A stretch of 64,000 bases of DNA from Opitutia bacterium (GTDB lineage: Bacteria > Verrucomicrobiota > Verrucomicrobiia > Opitutales > Opitutaceae). The notes beneath the pieces are model-generated. The model ran no database searches, was not told where the DNA came from, and was given only the letters and a program-made list of their open reading frames with translations. Below, piece after piece: positions 55,284-63,531 of the stretch; position 1 is the stretch's first letter, and each line of letters begins with the position of its first letter. Location: positions 62,001 to 126,000 of the forward strand of contig JACPIS010000010.1 in assembly GCA_016187925.1 (NCBI GenBank), written 5' to 3'. Made by a program: the position numbers and the translations under genes.

Positions 55284-56599
55284 GGCGCAGTGATCCTCTT
55301 GAGCTGGGTGAAGGACTCCGCGCGGGGCGTCAGCTCATTCACGCCCTGGCGGAGAAAATTGCGGAGCGGCTCCTGCAGCGCGATGGCCTGGTCGAGCGCG
55401 GCGTTCGCGCCCTTCTGGTAGGCGCCGATGGAGACGAGGTCCTCGTTCTTGCGGTAAAGCGCCAGATGCTCGCGGGCGCGGGCCGCCGCCCCGAGTTCCT
55501 CCGGCGTGCAGACATCGCGCGAGAGACGGCTCACGCTCTCGAGCACGTCGATGGCCGGATAGTGGTTGAAGTGCGCCAGCTGGCGCGAAAGCACCACGTG
55601 TCCGTCCAAGATACCGCGGACCGCGTCGGCCACGGGCTCGTTCATGTCGTCGCCCTCGACCAGCACCGTGTAGAGCGCGGTGATGGCGCCCTCCTCGCCC
55701 GCACCGGTGCGCTCGAGCAGGCGCGGCAACAGCGCAAAGACGGACGGAGTGTAACCGCGCGTGGCCGGCGGCTCGCCGATGGCCAGGCCGATCTCGCGCT
55801 GCGCCATGGCAAAGCGCGTGACGGAATCCATCATCAGCAGGACGTTCTTGCCCTCGTCGCGATACGCCTCGGCGATGGCCGTGGCGGTGAAGGCCGCGCG
55901 CAGACGCAGCGGCGCCGGCGTGTCGGACGTGGCCACCACGACGACGGAGCGCTTCAGGCCCTCGGGGCCAAGATCCTTCTCCAAAAACTCCCGCACCTCG
56001 CGGCCGCGCTCACCGACGAGCGCGACGACGACCACGTCGGCCGTGCAGCCGCGGGCGATCATGCCGAGCAGCGTGGACTTGCCGACGCCGGAGCCGGCGA
56101 AGAGGCCGAGGCGCTGGCCACGGCCGATCGGCGTGAAGGTGTCGAGCGCGCGCACGCCCGTGGGCAGGGCCTCGCGGATGCGCTGGCGGCGCAGCGGATG
56201 CGGCGGCGTGGCACTGCGCTCCGCGCGGTCGACCGGGAGCATGCCGAGTCCGTCGAACGGGCGGCCGAGCGCATCGAGCACACGGCCAAGCAGCTCCGGG
56301 CCGGGGCGCGGCAGCGGCGGACGGTCCGCTGCGGCCACCTCGCAACCGACGTGCAGCCCGGCAGTGTCGCCGAGCGGCATGAGCAGCACGCGGTGTTCGC
56401 GGAAGCCGACGACCTCGGCGCGGACGGAAAAATCGGTGCGCGGCGAGCGCACGAGGCAAAGGTCGCCCAACCCGACGTTCGGACCTTCGGACTCGATGAT
56501 GAGGCCGGCCACGCCGGTGACGGCGCCGAGCCGCTGCACGGACGGCAGATGCCGCACCTGGGTGCGGAGCACATCGACGAGCGGGGCGACGGTGGACAT
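55280..56599 (-). CDS. fliI: Flagellar export ATPase FliI
   Basis: This 439-residue ATPase has Walker A with K174 (GLFAGSGVGKSTLLGMIARG, 20 residues), the Walker B region NVLLMMDSVTRFA and the FliI/F1-type signature AIDVLESVSRLSRD (IDVLxSxSR). It powers flagellar protein export with FliH and FliJ. It starts 3 bp after fliH. Confidence 0.94.
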   Translation of the reverse strand: MSTVAPLVDVLRTQVRHLPSVQRLGAVTGVAGLIIESEGPNVGLGDLCLVRSPRTDFSVRAEVVGFREHRVLLMPLGDTAGLHVGCEVAAADRPPLPRPGPELLGRVLDALGRPFDGLGMLPVDRAERSATPPHPLRRQRIREALPTGVRALDTFTPIGRGQRLGLFAGSGVGKSTLLGMIARGCTADVVVVALVGERGREVREFLEKDLGPEGLKRSVVVVATSDTPAPLRLRAAFTATAIAEAYRDEGKNVLLMMDSVTRFAMAQREIGLAIGEPPATRGYTPSVFALLPRLLERTGAGEEGAITALYTVLVEGDDMNEPVADAVRGILDGHVVLSRQLAHFNHYPAIDVLESVSRLSRDVCTPEELGAAARAREHLALYRKNEDLVSIGAYQKGANAALDQAIALQEPLRNFLRQGVNELTPRAESFTQLKRITAP

Positions 56600-56602
56600 C
56601 GG

Positions 56603-57184
56603 TCAGGCTCCGGTGAGGCCGTGCGCGAGCGCGCCGAGCTTGGTTTCCATCCGGGCATCGGTGAGCCCGAAGCGGCTGCGCACCTGGCAGTCGCCGGAGG
56701 CCAGCGAGGCGTCCGCGCGGATGCGCAGGCCGGGATAGCGCTGGAGCCAGTCGGGCCCGAGCGTGGTGAGTTTTTCGGCGTCGCGCGGGCAAAGCGTCAG
56801 CTCCAGCCCCTCGCGCTCCGGGAAAAGTTGTTCGAGCGCCTCGCTGCACACGCGGCCCACGACCTCCGGCGACGGCTCGTAGCCAGCCAGCAGGCGGTGG
56901 GCGAGCTCAACGGCCAGGCCCGGCAGGGCCTCGCGGATCTGCGCCAGCATGGCGGGCTCGACCTCGGAAAGCTTGCGCAGCACGCCATCGCTCAACTGCT
57001 CCATGTCGGCGCGAAACTCGACCATCTGCTGGTCGGCGGCGCCGCGCGCGGCATCCACGCCGCGGCGGTAGGCGGCCTCGGTCTCGGCGGCAAGCTCGGC
57101 CTCGGTATAGAGACGGCCGTGGCCGCCGGGCAGCACGGCCCCGGTGAGCGGTCGGTCGAAGGCGATGAGCTTGGTGAAGGCCAT
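56603..57184 (-). CDS. fliH: Flagellar export ATPase regulator FliH
   Basis: This 193-residue protein fits FliH: an alanine/acid-rich helical first half (YTEAELAAETEAAYRRGVDA, 20 residues) and a C-terminal half with ELAHRLLAGYEPSPEVVGRV (20 residues) and LRIRADASLASGDCQVRSRF (20 residues). It is 3 bp before fliI. Assignment combines pattern and position. Confidence 0.86.
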   Translation of the reverse strand: MAFTKLIAFDRPLTGAVLPGGHGRLYTEAELAAETEAAYRRGVDAARGAADQQMVEFRADMEQLSDGVLRKLSEVEPAMLAQIREALPGLAVELAHRLLAGYEPSPEVVGRVCSEALEQLFPEREGLELTLCPRDAEKLTTLGPDWLQRYPGLRIRADASLASGDCQVRSRFGLTDARMETKLGALAHGLTGA

Positions 57185-57200
57185 TGGGAAATTTTCGATT

Positions 57201-57368
57201 TCAGATTTTGGATTTCAGGGTCGCTTGCCGCGCCGGGCGGCGCGAGGCCCGGACGGTGACCGCGGGGCGCAGCGGCCGGGCAGCCGCCGGGGCGACGAAA
57301 TCGAAGCTGCGCATGATGCCGCGGAGGGCTTCGGTGGTGGCGGGCGCGGGAGGAGCGAGCGTGTGCAT
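57201..57368 (-). CDS. Possible small ORF between fliG and fliH
   Basis: A 55-codon frame (MHTLAPPAPATTEALRGIMR... ending in LKSKI) begins 5 bp after the fliG stop codon and ends 16 bp before fliH. It includes TTEALRGIMRSFDFVAP. The last codons lie in an AT-leaning patch (57185-57220) that resembles interspersed intergenic sequence. Tight spacing in a compact operon argues for a gene; lack of any known family argues against. Confidence 0.35.
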   Translation of the reverse strand: MHTLAPPAPATTEALRGIMRSFDFVAPAAARPLRPAVTVRASRRPARQATLKSKI

Positions 57369-57373
57369 GGCGG

Positions 57374-58390
57374 TCAGGCGACGAGCGCCTGGGATTCGGA
57401 ATCGAGCGAGATCTGGCCCTCCTCCTCGAGGCGGCGGACCGCCTGGATGATGACATCCTGCGCGGCCTCGACGTCCTTGAGGCGGACCGGCCCGAGCAGC
57501 TCGATCTCCTCCTTGAGGCCCTCGGCGGCGCGCTTGGAGAGGCCGGCGTAGATTTTTTCGCGCAGCGCCTCGCTGGCGGACTTCATCGAGATGGCGAGGT
57601 TGCCCGTGTCGACCTCGCGCAGCACGCGCTGGAGGTCGGCCGAGGCGAGGCGGTTGAGGTCCTCGAAGCTGAAGAGCTTCTTGCGGATGGCGGCGCCGAG
57701 CACCGAGTTGCGCTCCTCGATGCGGGCGAGCAGCGTCTTCGACATGTCCTTGTCGAGCGTGTTGAGCAGGCTGGCCACGGCGCGCACGCCGCCGCTGCGG
57801 TGGAAGGCCGGGCGGACCTTGGTGTCGAAATGCTTGCCGAGCGAGCGGACGATCTTGCTGACCAGCTCGAGCGAGGTGGACTCGATGGTGCCGAGGCGCT
57901 CGACGACCTCCTCGCGCAGGTCTGGGCTGAGCAGGGCGAAGACCTCGCCGGCCTTGGCGGGCTCGAGGTAGGACAGCACGAACGAAATCGTCTGCGGCTG
58001 CTCGTGCTTGATGAGGTTGAAAATCTGGCGGCCCTCCATCTCGGAGATGTCCTTGATGACCTCGACCGACGTGCCGACGGGGCCGACGCGGCCGATGATC
58101 GACGAGGCCTTGTAGTCGCCCTTGGCGATCTCGAGCGTGCGCTGCGCGAACGGCAGGCCGCCGAGGGCGGAGCCGACGCTGGAGGCGACTACGCCGGTGA
58201 ACTCGTCGAGCGCCTGCTTCAGCACGGACTCGGGGATCATGGGGAACGTCGACATCTCGCGGCAGAGCATCTCGATCTCGGCGTCGTCGAAGTGCTTCAG
58301 CACCTCGGCCGCGGCCTCGGGGCCGATGCAGATGAGGAAGACGGCCAGCTTCTGCTGGCGGTTGAGCTTGGTGTAGTCGATTTCAGCCAT
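57374..58390 (-). CDS. fliG: Flagellar motor switch protein FliG
   Basis: This 338-residue protein has the FliG domains: N-terminal (LNRQQKLAVFLICIGPEAAA, 20 residues), middle (IGRVGPVGTSVEVIKDISEM, 20 residues; EHEQPQT-type RGHPQ region here reads KHEQPQTISFVLSYLEP) and C-terminal torque helix (LFSFEDLNRLASADLQRVLR, 20 residues; SKRAAEGLKEEIELLGPVRL, 20 residues). Confidence 0.95.
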   Translation of the reverse strand: MAEIDYTKLNRQQKLAVFLICIGPEAAAEVLKHFDDAEIEMLCREMSTFPMIPESVLKQALDEFTGVVASSVGSALGGLPFAQRTLEIAKGDYKASSIIGRVGPVGTSVEVIKDISEMEGRQIFNLIKHEQPQTISFVLSYLEPAKAGEVFALLSPDLREEVVERLGTIESTSLELVSKIVRSLGKHFDTKVRPAFHRSGGVRAVASLLNTLDKDMSKTLLARIEERNSVLGAAIRKKLFSFEDLNRLASADLQRVLREVDTGNLAISMKSASEALREKIYAGLSKRAAEGLKEEIELLGPVRLKDVEAAQDVIIQAVRRLEEEGQISLDSESQALVA

Positions 58391-58450
58391 GGCGGATCAG
58401 AGGACGGAAGTCAGGGGGCGGAAGACGGCGTGCGGACGCAGTGAAACCGC

Positions 58451-58471
58451 GCCGCGCTGGCGCAGCGCGGC
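58451..58471. repeat. Perfect hairpin between fliF and fliG
   Basis: GCCGCGCT (58451-58458) pairs with AGCGCGGC (58464-58471) around GGCGC. It lies in the 163-bp fliF-fliG gap, which also has GCCCTCGCGGCGAGGG (about 58500-58516). The gap looks like a repeat insertion in the operon. Confidence 0.5.
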
Positions 58472-58553
58472 CGCCAGGCGGACCGATGCCAGCCGGCCGC
58501 GCCCTCGCGGCGAGGGTGGCGGGTGGAGCTTCGGTGGGCGGGAGGTGCGCATC

Positions 58554-60164
58554 TCAATTCTTGGCGGACGGCGCGGCGACCCAGTCGCGCAGCGCGGTGC
58601 CGATGTTGGCGGGTTTCTGGCGGATGAGCTGGTTGAGCATTTCAGGCGTGACGGCGCTGCCGTTCTGCAACGAGCGGGCGGCCATGTCCGGCGGCATCGA
58701 GAGCACCTCGACCGGCACGGGCTCGGGCTTCTGCTTCGAGAGCATCCGGAGGAAGATCAGCAGCACGGCGGCCGCGCCGAGTATGGCGGTCCACTTGCTG
58801 CCCAGATCGATCCAGCCCTGCACGCGGTTCTCGGACTGGATGGCCTGGATCTGCTGCGAAACGGGTTCGGCGGCGAAGGGCATTTCCTGCAGCGCGACGA
58901 TCGACTCGAGCGTCTGGCCGGGGGCGAGCTTGAGGCCGAGGGCGTTGACCACGACCTGGCGGAGGGCGTTGAGCTCCTCGGGCGTGCGCTTCTGCACCTG
59001 GGCCTCGGTGGCGGGCGCCTTGCCGTCGGCGGACGGCGCGGCGGGCACGACATGCGGGGCCACGAAGACGGCGGCGGTGACGTTCTTGATCGAGCCGGGG
59101 TTGCGCGTGACGTTGGTCGTGGTGCGGTTGATCTCGTAAGTGGTGGTGCGGTTCTTGCGGTTCTGCTCCTGCGTGGAGGTCGGGCGCGAGCCGCTGCCTT
59201 CGGTGGCGACCGCCTTCTCCGGCACGTTGGCGCTGACGCCGACGGCGCCGCCGCCGGTGCGGGTCTCGCTGGAATTGGAGGTGTCCTCCGTGAGGGTCTG
59301 GCTGCGCACGACCTGGCCGTCCGGATCGTATTTCTCGGACTGCTGCGTGGTGGCCTCGGTCTCGATCTCGGCGGAGACGCGGACGACGGCGTTGCCCGGG
59401 CCGATGACGGCGGCGAGCATCGTCTCGACCTTCTTGCCGAGGTAATCCTCGACCTGCTGCTTGTAGCGCATCTGCGAGGAGGCGGTGCCGAGCGTCGGGT
59501 CCTGCTTCAACTCCTCGGAGAGCACATGGCCGCGGTTGTCGACCACGGCGACCTGGTCGGGCACGAGGCCCTGCACGGCGTTGGCGACGAGGTGGCGGAT
59601 GGCGTTGACCTGGTCGGTCTCGAGCCGGCCGCCGCCCATGTCGACAAAGACGGACGCGGTGGGCTTGACGCCCTGCTCGGTGAGGAGGAGGCGGTTCTCC
59701 GGCTGCACGATCATCACGCGCGCAGCGCGGACGCCGGCGAGCTGCGAGATGGTGCGGGCGAGCTCGCCCTGCACGGCGCGGAGGTAATTGGTGCGCTGGA
59801 CGAAGTCCGAGAGGCCGAACTGGCCCTTGTCGAAGATTTCAAAACCGACGCCGTCGCCGCTCGGGAGGCCCTTGCCGGCGAGATCCATGCGGAGCTTGTA
59901 GACCTGGTCGGTGGGGACGGAAACGGACGAGCCGCCCGCGGAGACCTGGTGCGGGATGTTCTGCGTCTGCAGGTAGCTGATGATGGCCGTGGAGTCCTTG
60001 TCGCCGAGGCGCGCGTAGAGCAGCTGGTAGTCGGGCCGGCGCGACCAGACGACGAGCGCCGCCATGCCCGCGACGACCACGATGGTCGCGACGAACAGCG
60101 AGACGCGCTGGTTGAGGCCGAGTTGCTGCCAGAGGGCGAGCAGGGAGGAGGCGAAATTTTTCAT
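58554..60164 (-). CDS. fliF: Flagellar MS-ring protein FliF
   Basis: This 536-residue protein has the first membrane helix at about 20-45 (VSLFVATIVVVAGMAALVVW, 20 residues), the ring-building motif (IFDKGQFGLSDFVQRTNYLR, 20 residues; YLRAVQGELARTISQLAGVR, 20 residues), RVMIVQPENRLL and a second helix near 440 (WTAILGAAAVLLIFLRML). The C-terminal tail has a FliG-binding segment (about 490-536). It is 24 bp after fliE. Confidence 0.94.
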   Translation of the reverse strand: MKNFASSLLALWQQLGLNQRVSLFVATIVVVAGMAALVVWSRRPDYQLLYARLGDKDSTAIISYLQTQNIPHQVSAGGSSVSVPTDQVYKLRMDLAGKGLPSGDGVGFEIFDKGQFGLSDFVQRTNYLRAVQGELARTISQLAGVRAARVMIVQPENRLLLTEQGVKPTASVFVDMGGGRLETDQVNAIRHLVANAVQGLVPDQVAVVDNRGHVLSEELKQDPTLGTASSQMRYKQQVEDYLGKKVETMLAAVIGPGNAVVRVSAEIETEATTQQSEKYDPDGQVVRSQTLTEDTSNSSETRTGGGAVGVSANVPEKAVATEGSGSRPTSTQEQNRKNRTTTYEINRTTTNVTRNPGSIKNVTAAVFVAPHVVPAAPSADGKAPATEAQVQKRTPEELNALRQVVVNALGLKLAPGQTLESIVALQEMPFAAEPVSQQIQAIQSENRVQGWIDLGSKWTAILGAAAVLLIFLRMLSKQKPEPVPVEVLSMPPDMAARSLQNGSAVTPEMLNQLIRQKPANIGTALRDWVAAPSAKN

Positions 60165-60188
60165 CAGTTGGGTTCAGCGGGGAAGGGT

Positions 60189-60536
60189 TCACACCTGCAT
60201 GCGCATGAGTTCCTGGTAGGACTCGACGAGCTTGTTGCGCACCTCGACCATGAGGCTGAAGGCCACGCCGGCCTCCTGCATGGCGATGACGGACTGGTGC
60301 AACTGGTCGCTCTCGCCCATGAGCACGCGGCGCGTGAGCTCGGTGGACTGGGCCTGCTTGGCGTCGACCGTGGCGACGAGGCCGTCGAGCATCTTGCCGA
60401 AGCCCTCGGTGTCCGGCTGCGCGACGCGGATGCCGTCGGGCATGCCGGGGGCGACGCGGAAATTCGGCAGCAGCTTCTCGACCTGGTTGATCGGGAGGCC
60501 TTGGAGGGCGGAGGGAATCGAGCCGACGGGCGACAT
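60189..60536 (-). CDS. fliE: Flagellar hook-basal body complex protein FliE
   Basis: This 115-residue protein has the FliE pattern in its second half: FGKMLDGLVATVDAKQAQ, MGESDQLHQSVIAMQEAGVA (20 residues), VEVRNKLVESYQELMRMQV. It links the MS ring to the rod. It is 18 bp after flgC. Confidence 0.92.
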   Translation of the reverse strand: MSPVGSIPSALQGLPINQVEKLLPNFRVAPGMPDGIRVAQPDTEGFGKMLDGLVATVDAKQAQSTELTRRVLMGESDQLHQSVIAMQEAGVAFSLMVEVRNKLVESYQELMRMQV

Positions 60537-60554
60537 GGCGGGTCAGGAGGGAGA

Positions 60555-60968
60555 TTACTTGCCGATCGCGAGTGTCTTCATCGCGAGGTTGCGGGAGTTT
60601 TTCACGATCGCCAGGTTGGCCTCGTAGGCGCGGGAGGCGGTGATGAGGTCGACCATTTCGTAGGCGAGATTGACGTTCGGCATCGTGACGGTGCCGTCGG
60701 GGCCGGCGTCGGGGTGCTGGGGATTGTAGACTTGCTGGCCGGGCGTGCGGTCGGCGGTGATGCTGCCGACACGGATCGTGTGCAGCGAGCTGCCGCCGGT
60801 GCGCTTCACGAGCTCGGTCTCGAAGGAGACGATCTGGCGGCGGTAGGGGCCGCCCTCGGGCGTGCGGGTGGTCTGGGCGTTGGCAATGTTCTGGGCGACG
60901 ATGTCGAGGCGCATTCTTTGCGCCGCGAGCGCGCCGGAGGTCAGTTCGATGCCGGAAATGAGATTCAT
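60555..60968 (-). CDS. flgC: Flagellar proximal rod protein FlgC
   Basis: The ATG at 60968 (MNLISGIELTSGALAAQRMR) gives 137 residues with DIVAQNIANAQTTRTPEGGP (20 residues), YRRQIVSFE and the C-terminal LAYEMVDLITASRAYEANLA (20 residues). It is 11 bp after flgB. Confidence 0.94.
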   Translation of the reverse strand: MNLISGIELTSGALAAQRMRLDIVAQNIANAQTTRTPEGGPYRRQIVSFETELVKRTGGSSLHTIRVGSITADRTPGQQVYNPQHPDAGPDGTVTMPNVNLAYEMVDLITASRAYEANLAIVKNSRNLAMKTLAIGK

Positions 60969-60979
60969 GCGGAGTGGGT

Positions 60980-61372
60980 TCAGGCGCCGGTGTTGCGGCC
61001 GGTGATGGCCAGCTTCAGTTGCTTGATGTTGTTGGAGACCACATCGGTCAGGAACTCGTACTCGACCGCGTTGCGGTTCATGGCCAGGAGCTCGTGCTCG
61101 ATCTCCACGGAGTTGCCGTCCGGGCGGACACTGCGGGCGTGGACATCCTGGACGAGCGTCGGACGCACGCTGTCGGCCGAGCGGGCCAGCTCGCCGGTCT
61201 CGAGGCGGGACTTGAGTTGCTCGGCGAAGTCCGGCGCGATGTCGAGGCGGCGGTAGCCGGGGGTCTCGGCGTTCGCAATGTTGGAGGCGATGGCTTCCTG
61301 CCGGAGAGCGGCTGCATCGAGGAGCTTCCGCGCCAACTGATAGCCGTCTGACTGGAAGATCGGGTCGATCAT
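60980..61372 (-). CDS. flgB: Flagellar proximal rod protein FlgB
   Basis: This 130-residue protein has the FlgB/rod N-terminus (ALRQEAIASNIANAETPGYR, 20 residues) and the C-terminal AVEYEFLTDVVSNNIKQLKL (20 residues). It is the first gene of the flgB-to-fliR operon. A sigma-54-like core ends 15 nt before its ATG. Confidence 0.94.
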   Translation of the reverse strand: MIDPIFQSDGYQLARKLLDAAALRQEAIASNIANAETPGYRRLDIAPDFAEQLKSRLETGELARSADSVRPTLVQDVHARSVRPDGNSVEIEHELLAMNRNAVEYEFLTDVVSNNIKQLKLAITGRNTGA

Positions 61373-61387
61373 GTTGCGCGCCTAGTA

Positions 61388-61402
61388 ACAAGCCCCGTGC
61401 CA
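61388..61402 (-). promoter_or_regulatory. Sigma-54-type promoter of flgB
   Basis: Minus strand TCTGGCACGGGGCTTGT has a perfect -24 element (TGGCACG) and a -12 element TTGT in place of TTGC. An AACC/GGTT block (61422-61425) and an AT-rich block (61440-61453) lie upstream at the same offsets as in the other modules. The TTGT deviation may lower basal strength. Confidence 0.65.
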
Positions 61403-61508
61403 GACCGGCACCCGCTCCCCCAACCCGCTATTTTGCAGGTAAATAAATTATTCAACGCGACCTAAACTTCCGCGTGCCGCGCGCGGCGGCTTTTACGGAC
61501 CGTCCGCC

Positions 61509-61523
61509 CGGAAAATTTTGCCG
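61509..61523. promoter_or_regulatory. Activator-type palindrome between flgB and cheR
   Basis: CGGAAAATTTTGCCG, 13/15 to the shared pattern, centred about 140 bp upstream of the predicted flgB start. It lies between two divergent genes and could also affect cheR. Confidence 0.5.
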
Positions 61524-61597
61524 AGGCGATCCCGGAAATCTTTCGGCCACGGCTTCACTCCGGGCATTTCGGGCCGATAGAGGAGGGTAAATTCCTC

Positions 61598-62425
61598 ATG
61601 AGGGACAGTGAGTTCGATTTCATCCGCACACTTGTCTACGAGCACAGTCGCATCCACCTCGGCCCGGATAAACGGGAACTGGTGGCCGCGCGTTTGGGCA
61701 AACGCCTGCGCGCGACGCAACTGACCTCGATCGGCGAGTATTGTGACCTGCTCAAAAACCGCAGCGACGGGCAGGAGCTCGCGCATTTGATCGATGCGAT
61801 CTCGACGAACCACACGTTTTTCTTCCGCGAGACGCCGCATTTCGACTTTCTGCGCGCGCACGTCATGCCCGAGATGATCCAGCGCCACCGCACCGAACGC
61901 TGGCCGCGCTTCTACGCGTGGAGCGCCGCCTGCTCGACCGGCGAGGAGCCCTACTCGCTCGCCATCACACTCACCGAGTGCCTGCAAAACACCGGCTGGG
62001 GCTGGCAGATCGAAGCGACCGACATCTCCCACCGCGTCCTCGAAAAGGCCGGCGCCGCCATCTACCGCGAGGACGTCGTCAACCGCCTGCCGCCAGCGTG
62101 CATCAAGACCTATTTCCAGAAAGGCGTCGGCCCGCAGGCCGGCAACTACCGCGTGAAGCCCGCCCTGCGCGACCACGTGAGCTACCACCACCTCAACCTC
62201 CTCGAGGGCGAGCCGCCCTTCCGCGAGCCGTTCCAACTCATCTTCTGCCGCAACGTCATGATCTATTTCGACCGCGCGACGCAGGAGGAACTCGTCAACA
62301 AACTCGCCCGCCGCCTCGTGCCCGGCGGCTACCTGCTCGTCGGGCACTCCGAGAGCCTGACCGGCATCCGCCATTCCCTCCAACTGGTGCGTCCCGCGAT
62401 CTACCGCCGGCCGCCCGTCTCCTGA
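61598..62425 (+). CDS. cheR: Chemotaxis protein methyltransferase CheR
   Basis: This 275-residue protein has the CheR N-domain (about 1-75; DSEFDFIRTLVYEHSRIHLG, 20 residues) and the SAM-binding domain (FYAWSAACSTGEEPYSLAIT, 20 residues; IEATDISHRVLEKA; LIFCRNVMIYFD; GGYLLVGHSESL). It methylates chemoreceptors. A good Shine-Dalgarno sequence (GAGGAGG) precedes it, unlike most genes here. cheB starts 3 bp after its stop codon. Confidence 0.95.
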   Translation: MRDSEFDFIRTLVYEHSRIHLGPDKRELVAARLGKRLRATQLTSIGEYCDLLKNRSDGQELAHLIDAISTNHTFFFRETPHFDFLRAHVMPEMIQRHRTERWPRFYAWSAACSTGEEPYSLAITLTECLQNTGWGWQIEATDISHRVLEKAGAAIYREDVVNRLPPACIKTYFQKGVGPQAGNYRVKPALRDHVSYHHLNLLEGEPPFREPFQLIFCRNVMIYFDRATQEELVNKLARRLVPGGYLLVGHSESLTGIRHSLQLVRPAIYRRPPVS

Positions 62426-62427
62426 CC

Positions 62428-63531
62428 ATGTCGACGCCCCGCAGGATCCGCGTGCTCATCGTCGACGACTCCGCCGTCGTCCGCAAACTCGCCAGCGAGG
62501 CGCTCGCCAGCGACCCCGAGATCGAGGTCGTCGGCACCGCCGTCGACCCCTACGTCGCGCGCGACCGCCTGCGCGAGCTCAACCCCGACGTGCTCACGCT
62601 CGACCTCGAGATGCCGCGCATGGACGGCCTCACGTTCCTCCGCCTGCTGATGGAGCGGAAGCCCATGCCCGTCGTCGTGATGAGCTCCCTCACGCAACGC
62701 GGCTCCGACTACGCCTTCGAGGCGCTGCGGCTCGGCGCGGTGGATTTCCTCGGCAAGCCGAGCGGCTCCTACTCGTTCGGCGACCTCGGCCCGCAACTCA
62801 TCGCCAAGGTCAAGGCCGCCGCGCTCGCCCGCGTCCGGCCGGCGCAGGTCGTGCCGCCGGCCTCCGCCACCCGGCCGCCGCCCGCCAGCAGCGCCACGCG
62901 CGCCCGCGGCCTGCACCCGCGCTCCGTCATTTTGCTCGGCGCCTCCACCGGCGGCACCGAGGCCCTGCGCGACGTGCTCACGCACCTGCCCGACGATCTG
63001 CCCGGCATCGCCATCGTGCAGCACATCCCCGCGACTTTCTCCAAGGCCTTTGCCGATCGCCTGAACACGCTCTGCGCCCTCGAAGTGCGCGAGGCGGTCG
63101 ACGGCGACCGGCTCCTGCCCGGCCTCGCGCTCGTCGCCCCGGGCAACTTTCACCTGCTCCTCCAGTGGTCCGGCGACGGCTACCACGTGCGCGTGACCGG
63201 CGGCCCGCCCGTCTGGCACCAGCGCCCCGCCGTCGACCTGCTGTTCAAGTCCGCCGCCGACTGCGGCGCCGGCCCGCACGCCATCGCCGGCATCCTCACC
63301 GGCATGGGCAAGGACGGCGCCGAGGGCCTGCTGCGCCTGCGCGAGAAGGGCGCTGTCACCTTCGCCCAGGACGAGGCGACCTCCGTCGTCTACGGCATGC
63401 CCAAGGCCGCGTGGGAAAACGGCGCCGCCCAGGCCCAGTTTCCCCTCGAGCGTATCGCCCCCTATCTCATCGGTCGCTGCGAAATCGCCGCCGCCCATTC
63501 CACCGCCGCGCCCGCGGCCGCCACCCCATGA
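62428..63531 (+). CDS. cheB: Chemoreceptor methylesterase CheB
   Basis: The ATG at 62428 gives 367 residues. The receiver has D12-D13 and phospho-acceptor D59 (LTLDLEMPRMDGLTF); a Pro/Ala-rich linker follows (about 135-160); the methylesterase domain has S173 (GASTGGTEAL), H199 (IVQHIPATFS) and D296 (TGMGKDGAEG). With CheR it sets receptor methylation. Its stop codon overlaps the next gene (ATGA). Confidence 0.95.
   Translation: MSTPRRIRVLIVDDSAVVRKLASEALASDPEIEVVGTAVDPYVARDRLRELNPDVLTLDLEMPRMDGLTFLRLLMERKPMPVVVMSSLTQRGSDYAFEALRLGAVDFLGKPSGSYSFGDLGPQLIAKVKAAALARVRPAQVVPPASATRPPPASSATRARGLHPRSVILLGASTGGTEALRDVLTHLPDDLPGIAIVQHIPATFSKAFADRLNTLCALEVREAVDGDRLLPGLALVAPGNFHLLLQWSGDGYHVRVTGGPPVWHQRPAVDLLFKSAADCGAGPHAIAGILTGMGKDGAEGLLRLREKGAVTFAQDEATSVVYGMPKAAWENGAAQAQFPLERIAPYLIGRCEIAAAHSTAAPAAATP

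Noticed and set aside
58397-58552. A 51-codon minus-strand frame fitting the gap between fliF and fliG (ATG one base after the fliF stop codon, stop 6 bp before fliG).
   Set aside because: The gap is dominated by hairpins and GC-rich repeat-like sequence, the translation is Arg/Pro-rich with no domain, and such frames arise easily at this GC content.
61561-61575. GGGCCGATAG before cheR, resembling the -10 element of a sigma-28 promoter (GCCGATAA).
   Set aside because: There is no TAAA-type -35 element at the required distance. A similar GCCGATAG occurs at 16394 in an unrelated place.
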